A stretch of DNA of 14,883 bases, taken from the NCBI GenBank assembly GCA_023230585.1, contig JALNXB010000047.1:1-14883 (forward strand), written 5' to 3'. Of the stretch, positions 8,587-14,604 are shown piece after piece. The notes under the pieces are model-generated. The model worked only from the letters and a program-made list of their open reading frames with translations, did not search any database and had not been told where the DNA came from. Positions within the stretch are counted from its first letter, which is position 1. The number at the start of each line of letters is the position of its first letter. Origin of the DNA: a bacterium. GTDB taxonomy: Bacteria > Ratteibacteria > UBA8468 > B48-G9 > JAFGKM01. The position numbers and the translations under genes were made by a program.

Positions 8587-8596
8587 CCATTTTTGC

Positions 8597-8617
8597 CCTC
8601 TACCCTTGGGGGAGAGG
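8597..8617 (+). repeat. 21-bp hairpin repeat, copy 2 (inverted relative to 5540-5560)
   Basis: This is the exact reverse complement of 5540-5560, with arms CCTCT and AGAGG around an inner CCC/GGG stem. It starts 77 bp after the stop of the second oxidoreductase gene, so the operon is enclosed by an inverted pair. The flanks also correspond (TTTGC here, TTG in the reverse complement of copy 1), so the match is near 24 bp with one indel. Confidence 0.85.
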
Positions 8618-8779
8618 AGTGCTGGTGCGAAGAATAATGAGCACTGTATAGCACAAAGGGCGAGTCGGTGAGCCCGCTGACTGAAGCCGTAGGGCAAGAA
8701 AGGGTGAGGGGGACTTTATGCAGACTATAGCAAAAGAATAGCAATAAAAGAGTAGAACAAACAAAAAAAGGAGAGCAAT

Positions 8780-9187
8780 ATGGGTTTTATGAAAGAATTC
8801 AAAGAATTTGCAGTAAAAGGTAATGTTGTAGATATGGCAGTAGGTATTATAATAGGGGCAGCTTTTGGGAAAATAGTATCTTCCTTTGTTGGAGATGTCA
8901 TAATGCCTCCCATTGGAGCTTTACTCGGTGGGGTGAATTTTACTGAGTTAGCAATAATTATAAAAGAAGCATCTCCCGATACTCCTGCTGTTGTTATCTC
9001 ATACGGAAAGTTTATCCAAACTCTGGTCGATTTTTTAATTGTAGCCTTTGCAATATTTGTTGTTATAAAAGGATTAAATTCTTTAAAACGGAAAGAAGTA
9101 CCTGCTCCTGTTGAACCACCAGCACCTGGCAAAGAAGAAGTTCTACTTACAGAAATAAGAGACTTGCTTAAAAAAAATAACAAATAG
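8780..9187 (+). CDS. mscL: Large-conductance mechanosensitive channel
   Basis: MscL is a homopentameric inner-membrane channel that opens under membrane tension to release solutes during osmotic downshock. The protein has 135 residues, the normal length. The N-terminal helix MKEFKEFAVKGNVVDMAVG runs into TM1 (about residues 17-45, with GIIIGAAFGKIVSSFVGDVIMPP). A short periplasmic loop follows, then TM2 (about 72-98, IQTLVDFLIVAFAIFVVIKG), a basic linker LKRKE, a Pro-rich stretch and the conserved cytoplasmic bundle helix KEEVLLTEIRDLLKK. From memory it aligns without large gaps to the E. coli protein. AAAGGAGAG precedes the ATG and the stop is TAG. The next gene starts 41 bp downstream, so the two may be co-transcribed, though no functional link is evident. 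Confidence 0.97.
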   Translation: MGFMKEFKEFAVKGNVVDMAVGIIIGAAFGKIVSSFVGDVIMPPIGALLGGVNFTELAIIIKEASPDTPAVVISYGKFIQTLVDFLIVAFAIFVVIKGLNSLKRKEVPAPVEPPAPGKEEVLLTEIRDLLKKNNK

Positions 9188-9228
9188 CTAAGTCAAACCT
9201 TTGTTTATATTGCAGGGAGGTAAAACAA

Positions 9229-10251
9229 ATGGTAAAAGCAGAGACAAAATACCTACCGTTCAATATAAAAGGTTATCCAAAATTTAATATAGCATACTGG
9301 GAACTAAATTCAGGGAAAAAAGGACCGTCTCTTCTTGTAACTTCTTGCTTACACGGCAACGAAGTTCAAGGAAGCGAAGTTCTTAGAAGATTCTGCCCCA
9401 TAGCCGAAAAGAAACTTTTAAAAGGACGAATGATTCTTGTTCCGTTTGCCAACCCTCTTGCTCTGTGGAACAGAAGGCCTCATATAATTTCAACCCGTGC
9501 ACACCCTAAAGGCAAGGAGATATGGGACGAAGAAAGGAAAATTTTTAGGTTTGACCTTCGCGACAACATAAACTGCACTTGGCCTGGAAACCCAAAAGGA
9601 AACGAGGCAGAACAGATAACAAATATTCTGTTTAACAAACTTGTAAAACAGGCAACACACCTAATAGATATGCACTGTTAGCAGCGTTTTCTTATTACTA
9701 CTGGTCTTAGTAGCGATAATGAAAAAATACTTGATTTTGTAAAAGCAGCCGCACTTCCTGCGATATATATCAACAAACTCAGTCCTGAAAAACCCGGACT
9801 TTCCAAACCTCCGTATCTTCTAAGCACACTATTTGAAGCAACAGGCAGAATCAGTTTTGATATGGAATTTTCTGGACAGTATATTATCGTAGAAAAAGAA
9901 GTGGAGAGGGGCGTAAGGATGTTAGGCAACTGTTCTAAGTATCTTGAAATGTTCAAAGGCAAACCTGAAGGGCTCGATGAAACAGTCATATTTAAAGATA
10001 AAAACTCAAAAGAAGTTACTGTCACAGCACCTGAAAACGGACTATTTGTAGAGAATGGTCTTTCCAATGGCGACTATGTGAAAAAAGGAAGTATTCTTGG
10101 GGTAATCTTTAGCGACAGAACACTTAAAACTATCAAAATAAAAGCACCTGTCAGCGGATATCTTTATTCATACGGTCATAACAAAAGGTTTTGTGATGTT
10201 GATCTGGCTGATACGCATCCTTACGCAGCAAGGGCGACACTCTGGCAATAA
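9229..10251 (+). pseudogene. Succinylglutamate desuccinylase/aspartoacylase-family metallohydrolase interrupted by in-frame TAG
   Basis: Read through one TAG at 9679-9681 (codon 151), the frame is a continuous 340-residue protein of normal family length, ending in TAA. Zinc-site motifs are CLHGNEVQGSE (H42, E45) and LIDMHC (H149), and the stop falls two codons after H149. Before it is RDNINCTWPGNPKGNEA, the family's substrate-binding RDN segment. After it comes ISFDMEFSGQ, whose Glu matches the catalytic acid region, and a C-terminal lipoyl-like module (ENGLFVENGLSNGDYVKKGS, KAPVSGYLYSYG). The family hydrolyses N-acyl amino acids or similar amides. The start ATG has GGGAGG 8 bp upstream. No frameshift or second stop is present, so this is either a very recent nonsense mutation, a sequencing error or a read-through stop. 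The downstream half has no ribosome-binding site of its own before ATG 9862. Confidence 0.85.
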
Positions 10252-10294
10252 TTATAGAATCCCCCCAAAAGAAGACTAAATAATTTACACTTAA

Positions 10295-11917
10295 CTATAC
10301 AGTTATTTCGTACTTCTGGTTGCCACCTGTGCCTGCTTTTAAAAGAATACTACCTAACCGTTTACCTTTTGAGGAAACAAACCATTCTACCTTATTACCG
10401 CTAATACCAGGCAGGTGCCCTAAATCATAGAAAGAAGTTAAAGAAAGAAGTTTTGATTTTTCTGAAAGAACAAATTCAACCTGAACAGTTTGTAACCTTT
10501 TTAAAGATTTACCTTTATTAGTAATATTGGTAGGTAACGCCCCGTTATTTCTTACTGCCGCTCTTATTCTATAAATACCATCTCCAACAGATTCTGTTTT
10601 TATCTCTTCAATTAAAACATTTGGATGCATCTCCGAATGTTTAATAGTAAAACTATATGTTCTTTTAGAGATTTCTTCTAATTTGCTTAAAGATGGGTTC
10701 CCTACATAAGTACTACGTAATCCTCCAATCTCCACTTCGCCCAACTGAGGATGAACAAATCTTTTCCAATTTACAAAAAACTCTTCTTTATTCTTTTGAG
10801 TATCTATCCATTTAGCAAGTTTTCTTGATATCTCTACAATATCTTCTTCTTTTACTGCTTTAAACTGTTCCTCTGTAGATATTCCAGCACTATTGGTAAG
10901 AACCCCCAACTCAAACTCAAATACAAACAACCCAAGATGATGATACCCAAAATTATGAAAATGGCCTCTAAGATTATTGTCACGCCTATTTACCTTATGG
11001 TATTTTATTACTGGGATTACTGGAAACCCTGTTTCTTTAGAACCTATCTGAGCAAGTTCTTCCATCATAATTAAATCTTCTTCGTTAATATCAGAATCAC
11101 TTCCTGTAGATGGAGGTCTTAACACAGCTTCTGGACCTGTGTGATACCCAAGAATACCAAAAATATTCTTTCTGCTATGTATAAATTCTGCAATACATTT
11201 CATTTCTAATTCACTAAAAGGAAAATCACCAGACCCAGACTGTTCTGGCTCAGGACGCCAGTCATAAGACCAGTTTCTATTCCAATCGAAAGAACGCCCT
11301 CCTATTTTTATATTTTCGCTACCATCCCAATTATGGATTATGCCTTCAGGATATACTTTATAAAAAGGACCTTTAGAATTAAATTTTCTTCTAATCATCA
11401 ACCTATCATCTTTAGGGTCCTTAATTAACGCTCCATCTGGATGTTCTCGCCTCATTGATAAAATCATTCCGTTACCATCAATATCTTGTTGATAAAGATT
11501 ATTTGTTAATCTTATACTTTTATCTATTCTGCTTCTAACTCTACCCTGGGTAGTAACAGCAAATTCTGCTCCATCTGGATTTAGCCGAGGTATAATGTAG
11601 AAAGTTATACGTTTTAGAAGTTCTGGCTCCTCTTTAACTAACCTCATAGCCGTGTAGAGAGAAGCGTGTGTACCCGCTAACTCGTTTGAATGTATATTTC
11701 CGTGTATAAGATAAGCTGGTTTATCTTCTGGTTTGCCGCTTTTAAAATCTGTAACAGTAAGCAGATGAAGTTTTCTCCCTTCTCTGGAAGTTCCAATAGA
11801 ACCAAGTTTACATAAGTCAGGACGTGTTTCTACTAAAGAATAAAGAAAATTTGTTACCTCTTCAAACTTCATAAAACTATCATAAGATAAATTAGGTATT
11901 TTTTTTAGATTTGGCAT
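10295..11917 (-). CDS. M14-family zinc carboxypeptidase
   Basis: This metallocarboxypeptidase has 540 residues and would remove C-terminal residues from peptides or act on a related amide. Zinc ligands are H76 and E79 (HGNIHSNELAG) and H259 (GYHTGPEAV). RLNPDGAEF near 111-119 and DWNRNW at 211-216 (N213, R214) match the carboxylate-binding Asn-Arg of the family. The catalytic Glu is E334 or E336 in FVFEFELG. Residues about 390-540 form a C-terminal beta-rich region (RIRAAVRNNGALPTNIT) that looks like an accessory domain. No signal peptide is obvious (MPNLKKIPNLSYDSF), so it may be cytoplasmic. The start is supported by AGGAGG 5 bp upstream and the stop is TAG. It converges on the AstE-like gene with 43 bp between stops and is divergent from the small membrane gene. 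Confidence 0.92.
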   Translation of the reverse strand: MPNLKKIPNLSYDSFMKFEEVTNFLYSLVETRPDLCKLGSIGTSREGRKLHLLTVTDFKSGKPEDKPAYLIHGNIHSNELAGTHASLYTAMRLVKEEPELLKRITFYIIPRLNPDGAEFAVTTQGRVRSRIDKSIRLTNNLYQQDIDGNGMILSMRREHPDGALIKDPKDDRLMIRRKFNSKGPFYKVYPEGIIHNWDGSENIKIGGRSFDWNRNWSYDWRPEPEQSGSGDFPFSELEMKCIAEFIHSRKNIFGILGYHTGPEAVLRPPSTGSDSDINEEDLIMMEELAQIGSKETGFPVIPVIKYHKVNRRDNNLRGHFHNFGYHHLGLFVFEFELGVLTNSAGISTEEQFKAVKEEDIVEISRKLAKWIDTQKNKEEFFVNWKRFVHPQLGEVEIGGLRSTYVGNPSLSKLEEISKRTYSFTIKHSEMHPNVLIEEIKTESVGDGIYRIRAAVRNNGALPTNITNKGKSLKRLQTVQVEFVLSEKSKLLSLTSFYDLGHLPGISGNKVEWFVSSKGKRLGSILLKAGTGGNQKYEITV

Positions 11918-11968
11918 TTTAACCTCCTAAATTATATTTTATTGTAATATAAACTTCTTTACATTATA

Positions 11969-11977
11969 TGCTATAAT
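11969..11977 (+). promoter_or_regulatory. Extended -10 promoter for the small membrane protein gene
   Basis: TGC followed by a perfect TATAAT (11972-11977) forms an extended -10 element, 33 bp before the ATG at 12011. A possible but poor -35 (TATAAA near 11948-11953) lies 18 bp upstream. Transcription would start near 11984, and AGGAGAA at 12001-12007 is the ribosome-binding site. The same 93-bp gap must also hold the promoter of the divergent peptidase gene, which I could not place. Confidence 0.55.
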
Positions 11978-12010
11978 ACCATATAAAAGTTATTTAAAAT
12001 AGGAGAACTT

Positions 12011-12205
12011 ATGGCAAAGAAGAAAAAGAAAAAAGTAGGTAATGTACCAATGCCTGTTTTAACAAAAGGCAAACTATTAAGGTTACTTTTTTTCGTCATT
12101 CTTGTATCTTTAGGGTTTATTCTCAAAAAATATTTACCAACAATAAACACTTTTGGTTGGGGGTTTACTTTAGGGTTAATATGTATGGCTATTTTAACAG
12201 GCTAG
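12011..12205 (+). CDS. Small two-helix membrane protein, unknown function
   Basis: I do not recognise this 64-residue protein. It begins with a strongly basic cytoplasmic-type segment, MAKKKKKKVGN, then PMPVLTKGK and two hydrophobic stretches (about residues 22-39, LLRLLFFVILVSLGFILK, and about 46-63, NTFGWGFTLGLICMAILTG) joined by KYLPTI. The positive-inside rule would place the N-terminus in the cytoplasm. It is supported as a real gene by a good extended -10 promoter, AGGAGAA 4-10 bp before the ATG, and its isolation between clear non-coding gaps. The stop is TAG. It may be a single-gene transcript, since a weak hairpin follows at 12220-12241. Confidence 0.65.
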   Translation: MAKKKKKKVGNVPMPVLTKGKLLRLLFFVILVSLGFILKKYLPTINTFGWGFTLGLICMAILTG

Positions 12206-12219
12206 CTTTTCTTTACATA

Positions 12220-12241
12220 TACATTTAATCTTATAAATGTA
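12220..12241 (+). terminator. Weak AT-rich hairpin, possible terminator
   Basis: Perfect 8-bp arms TACATTTA and TAAATGTA surround a 6-base loop, 15 bp after the small gene's stop. TTTTT follows at 12248-12252. The stem has only one GC pair per arm, so termination strength would be low. Confidence 0.3.
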
Positions 12242-12261
12242 GGAATATTTTTGCAAAAAAC

Positions 12262-12290
12262 TTGATTTTTACATCCCAATATAATATATT
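12262..12290 (+). promoter_or_regulatory. Putative sigma-70 promoter for the sugar isomerase-like genes
   Basis: TTGATT (12262-12267), a 17-bp spacer and TATATT (12285-12290) give four of six -35 and five of six -10 consensus matches with ideal spacing. Transcription would begin near 12297, just before the three-stem repeat structure, leaving a leader of about 178 nt before the ATG at 12475. The DNA is AT-rich, so this needs experimental support. Confidence 0.45.
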
Positions 12291-12303
12291 GTTATTAAAG
12301 AAT

Positions 12304-12372
12304 ATTCCGTCTTTGCGACGATATGCGAAGCAATTTCCTCGGAGGTACTCGAGCCGGAATCTCGTTTTTTTT
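12304..12372 (+). repeat. Three-stem repeat structure followed by T8 (possible leader terminator)
   Basis: An outer stem ATTCCG/CGGAAT (12304-12309 with 12355-12360) encloses CTTTGC/GCGAAG (12311-12316 with 12325-12330) and CTCG/CGAG (12338-12341 with 12350-12353). Four bases later comes a run of eight T (12365-12372). The core GTCTTTGCGACG...GCGAAGCAAT resembles the dispersed GTCATTGCGAGGAGCGAAGCAATC-type repeats of several bacterial lineages. TATTCCGTCTTT (12303-12314) recurs at 14615-14626. Placed after the putative promoter, it could act as an attenuator or terminator; alternatively it is only a dispersed repeat. Confidence 0.6.
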
Positions 12373-12402
12373 ACTACTATTGTTAAGTGGATTAAATTAG
12401 AA

Positions 12403-12423
12403 ATCCTGAAACAAGTTCAGGAT
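12403..12423 (+). repeat. Hairpin repeat of the ATCCTGAA-ACAAG-TTCAGGAT type
   Basis: Perfect 8-bp arms flank a 5-base loop. The same sequence, from memory, is a very common dispersed intergenic repeat in diverse bacterial and metagenomic genomes. It lies 51 bp before the isomerase-like gene and is not followed by a T-run. Confidence 0.7.
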
Positions 12424-12474
12424 GGTAAACTGGAACGTTGAAGGCACAAAACAGTAATAAAATAGGAGTCTCGA

Positions 12475-13335
12475 ATGGAAAAATTATGGAGTTGGGCTGT
12501 AAGAGGTTCTCATTTCGGTGGAAAAACGCATGAAGAAATCATATCTATTTGTCATTACGCTAACATTGCTTCAGTAGAAGCAAACGTTGGCTGGGTTATA
12601 AACAGATCCGAAGAAGAGATTGTTGCCATTAAAGATAAATACCAAAAAAATGCTTTAAGGTTAGAAACTTTCCACCTTCCCAATGGTTTAGAGGGCGATA
12701 TATGTGCCTTATATGAAACTATCAGGGAAAAAGCAGTTCAAATACAAAGTAAAATGATATATAACGCTTCCTTATTAGGATGCAGGGCAGTAATACTACA
12801 CCCAACAACCACTTCTTATAATGTTGATAAAGAAGGTGTTGACAGGTACATTTCTCAGATGAGCAAAAGTATGGAAGTCTTACTTGAAATTGCAGAAAAA
12901 GAAAACGTGGTTATAGCAATAGAAAATATGTTGCCTGGCGATGATAACAACAGGTTTGGCTCCAAACCGAGCCATTTCAAACTTTTTATTGAAAGATTTT
13001 CTCATCCCAACTGCGGTTTCTGTCTTGATACTGGCCATGCACACGTTTCATTAGGTCAAGAAGGACCTGAAAAATTATTTGAAGTAATGTCAAAACGCCT
13101 TGTAGCAGTACACCTTCAAGATAACGCAGGATACACAGATTCTCACCTTGCTCCCGGTAAAGGTCTAATAAACTGGAAAAACATTTTTCAGGGTATGGTT
13201 AAAATAAAATTTAAATGGGCAGCCACTATTGAAGCACCCCCTTTCTATTACGGTCCTAACTATACTCACAGCAAGGAATCCTGGAAACAGTTAATAACAG
13301 ATACAGATAACTTGGTTAAAGAAAGTTTTTCATAA
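12475..13335 (+). CDS. Sugar phosphate isomerase/epimerase-like TIM-barrel protein
   Basis: This 286-residue protein belongs to the xylose isomerase-like/AP endonuclease family 2 TIM-barrel superfamily, which includes keto-sugar epimerases and inosose isomerases and dehydratases. The metal site can be read as E150 (VVIAIENM), D185 (CLDTGHAH, with H188), and E253 (TIEAPP). H213 and D216 (AVHLQDN) and H224 (TDSHLAPGKGLINW, the usual DxHxxPGxGxxxW) complete the active-site edge. It lacks the SDRHxH and ENTAGQG signatures of endonuclease IV, so a DNA repair role is unlikely. AGGAG at 12464-12468 lies 6 bp before the ATG and the stop is TAA. The xylose isomerase-like gene starts 88 bp downstream. 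The likely substrate class is a ketose or inosose, but the exact one cannot be read. Confidence 0.88.
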   Translation: MEKLWSWAVRGSHFGGKTHEEIISICHYANIASVEANVGWVINRSEEEIVAIKDKYQKNALRLETFHLPNGLEGDICALYETIREKAVQIQSKMIYNASLLGCRAVILHPTTTSYNVDKEGVDRYISQMSKSMEVLLEIAEKENVVIAIENMLPGDDNNRFGSKPSHFKLFIERFSHPNCGFCLDTGHAHVSLGQEGPEKLFEVMSKRLVAVHLQDNAGYTDSHLAPGKGLINWKNIFQGMVKIKFKWAATIEAPPFYYGPNYTHSKESWKQLITDTDNLVKESFS

Positions 13336-13353
13336 ATTATATTAAAGTTAACT

Positions 13354-13378
13354 CTTCGTAAGATAAAATATTACGAAG
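13354..13378 (+). promoter_or_regulatory. 8-bp inverted repeat upstream of the xylose isomerase-like gene
   Basis: CTTCGTAA and TTACGAAG form perfect arms around a 9-base AT-rich centre, 45 bp before the ATG at 13424. There is no T-run behind it on the plus strand. It could be an operator for a dimeric regulator or a leader hairpin; nothing in the window identifies the regulator. Confidence 0.4.
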
Positions 13379-13423
13379 TAAAAATCATAATCTTGCACAA
13401 ACAAAGGCAAGTAAGGAGGCATT

Positions 13424-14449
13424 ATGTTTAGATACTCAGCTGGACCTTGGAACGTACACGAAGGTGCTGATATTTTTGGACCAGAAGTAAGAAAATCTAT
13501 TACATTTGAAGAAAAAGTTTACAAGTTTAAAGAACTCGGTTTATCAGGTGTACAATTTCATGACGACGACGCTGTCCCAGAAATAGCTAAAATGAACGAA
13601 ACCGAAATAAAAGCTCAAGCTCGTGAAGTTAGGGCGTTTCTTGACAAAGTAGGTATGGCAGCTGAATTTGTTGCTCCACGACTATGGCTTGCCCCTGAAA
13701 CTATTGATGGTGGGTTCACCTCTAACTCTAAGTCTGATAGAGAGTACGCTATGTGGAGAGCGCACCGCTCTATAGATATTGCAAAAGAACTCGGGTGCGA
13801 TAAACTTGTTCTTTGGCTTGCTCGTGAAGGGACACTCTGTTTTGAAAGTAAAAACCCAGTAGAAAATGTTAAAATAATTATTCAAGCAATAAACCAAATG
13901 CTCGATTACGATAGCCAAATAAAAGTCCTCATAGAACCCAAACCAAACGAACCTATCGACAGAAGTTTTTGCCCAACATTGGGACACGTTATGGGAATAT
14001 CTTCTCAAACAAAAGACCCTTCAAGAGTTGGTGGATTGTTAGAATCTGCACACGCAACCCTTGCAGGACTTGACCCAGCAATGGAAATAGCATACGGACT
14101 TGCAATGGGAAAACTCTGGAGTGTCCACTTAAACGACCAGAATGGGATAAAATTTGACCAAGATAAATCTTTTGGTGTTGAAAATTTAAGGCAAGCATTC
14201 AACCAGATAAAGGTTCTTAAAGAGAACAACTACGGAAGCAACGGCGAGTATATTGGCCTTGATGTTAAAGCAATGAGAACACAAAGGATTGAAGATTGTT
14301 ACAGACATATTGACAACAGTATTAAAATTGTTAAAATGCTGGAAGAAAAGGTTGATAAGTTTGATTACGAGTTTCAGAAGAAATGTGTTGCAGAAAGAAA
14401 CTATGAAGCCCTTGAAATATACGTAATTGAATTACTGTTAAAAGGATAA
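13424..14449 (+). CDS. Xylose isomerase-family protein with altered metal-1 ligand
   Basis: The 341-residue protein resembles the shorter, actinobacterial-type xylose isomerases, which interconvert aldoses and ketoses using two divalent metals. Matches with Streptomyces XylA positions are H46 and D49 (VQFHDDD, for H54/D57), W131 with AREG, E171 and K173 (IEPKPNEP, for E181/K183), E207 and H210 (ESAHATLAG, for E217/H220), D245 and D247 (FDQDKSFG, for D255/D257) and D280 (GLDVKAMRT, for D287). The metal ligand D245 of Streptomyces falls on H235 (SVHLNDQNG). The protein lacks most of the usual C-terminal arm. AGGAGG at 13414-13419 precedes the ATG and the stop is TAA. It probably forms a unit with the TIM-barrel gene upstream. 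True substrate is uncertain, so no symbol is given. Confidence 0.88.
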   Translation: MFRYSAGPWNVHEGADIFGPEVRKSITFEEKVYKFKELGLSGVQFHDDDAVPEIAKMNETEIKAQAREVRAFLDKVGMAAEFVAPRLWLAPETIDGGFTSNSKSDREYAMWRAHRSIDIAKELGCDKLVLWLAREGTLCFESKNPVENVKIIIQAINQMLDYDSQIKVLIEPKPNEPIDRSFCPTLGHVMGISSQTKDPSRVGGLLESAHATLAGLDPAMEIAYGLAMGKLWSVHLNDQNGIKFDQDKSFGVENLRQAFNQIKVLKENNYGSNGEYIGLDVKAMRTQRIEDCYRHIDNSIKIVKMLEEKVDKFDYEFQKKCVAERNYEALEIYVIELLLKG

Positions 14450-14466
14450 AAAAAGTATGTGATGTC

Positions 14467-14499
14467 TACTCACTCTGGTACTACGGCGCATACACCTTC
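14467..14499 (+). repeat. 33-bp dispersed direct repeat, copy B
   Basis: Identical to 8554-8586 over 33 bp, and preceded by the same AAAAAAGTATG block (from 14449). It starts immediately after the stop codon of the xylose isomerase-like gene. To the right the two copies diverge at once, so the element end is sharp at GCATACACCTTC. Confidence 0.9.
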
Positions 14500-14516
14500 T
14501 ACGCCACAATCGGGCA

Positions 14517-14604
14517 CTCTGAGAACTCACCCTTCTGCGCAAAGACGTCTCCGAAGGGCTTAACAGGCTCAGAGCAGTAGAACAAAAGGCTTGAACCTTT
14601 TGTT
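14517..14604 (+). repeat. Two successive stem-loops downstream of the xylose isomerase-like gene
   Basis: The first is nested: CTCTGAG/CTCAGAG (14517-14523 with 14568-14574) encloses CCCTTC/GAAGGG (14530-14535 with 14553-14558). The second is a simple hairpin, AACAAAAGG/CCTTTTGTT (14581-14589 with 14596-14604), with a 6-base loop. No T-run follows, so Rho-independent termination is not supported. It may be repeat-derived or a transcribed structured element. Confidence 0.55.

Larger units (their letters stand above)
8521..8779. other. Gene-free gap with several repeat elements
   Basis: No credible gene lies between the oxidoreductase operon and mscL. In order it holds a 33-bp dispersed repeat (8554-8586), the 21-bp hairpin repeat (8597-8617), a short stem AGTGCT/AGCACT (8618-8623 with 8640-8645), a GGGC/GCCC stem at 8658-8675, and GGGTGAGGGGG near 8702-8712. 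CCCTCT...GGGAGAGG followed later by GGGTGAGGGGG is a pattern I have seen in intergenic repeats of uncultivated bacteria. The final 60 bp before mscL are AT-rich, and AAAGGAGAG serves as its ribosome-binding site. No clear promoter was identified. Confidence 0.6.

Noticed and set aside
8662..8670. GAGTCGGTG inside a GGGC/GCCC stem, recalling the terminal hairpin of a Cas9 tracrRNA
   Set aside because: Only nine bases match, the stem has four pairs, and there is no Cas gene or CRISPR array in the window.
8483..8671. 62-codon plus-strand frame starting inside the second oxidoreductase gene and running into the gap
   Set aside because: It overlaps the conserved C-terminus in another frame, crosses repeat sequence and has no ribosome-binding site.
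8725..9183. 152-codon minus-strand frame opposite mscL
   Set aside because: It mirrors a clearly recognised mscL gene and its composition is that of an antisense shadow.
9679..9681. Genome-wide reassignment of TAG as a sense codon
   Set aside because: TAG is the natural end of nfo, mscL, the 64-residue protein and the M14 peptidase, each at the expected protein length.
9862..10251. Independent gene for the 3' half of the AstE-like sequence
   Set aside because: The ATG sits inside a conserved segment (FDMEFSGQ), has no ribosome-binding site, and the frame continues directly from the upstream half.
10252..10294. Bidirectional terminator between the convergent AstE-like and peptidase genes
   Set aside because: The 43-bp gap contains no inverted repeat with a T-run on either strand.
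12475..13335. A second endonuclease IV, because of the shared TIM-barrel superfamily
   Set aside because: It lacks the ENTAGQG and SDRHxH signatures seen in the true nfo and instead shows the epimerase/isomerase-type VHLQDN and HLAPGKG motifs.
13682..14229. Several minus-strand frames opposite the xylose isomerase-like gene
   Set aside because: They are antisense to conserved active-site motifs and have no start signals.
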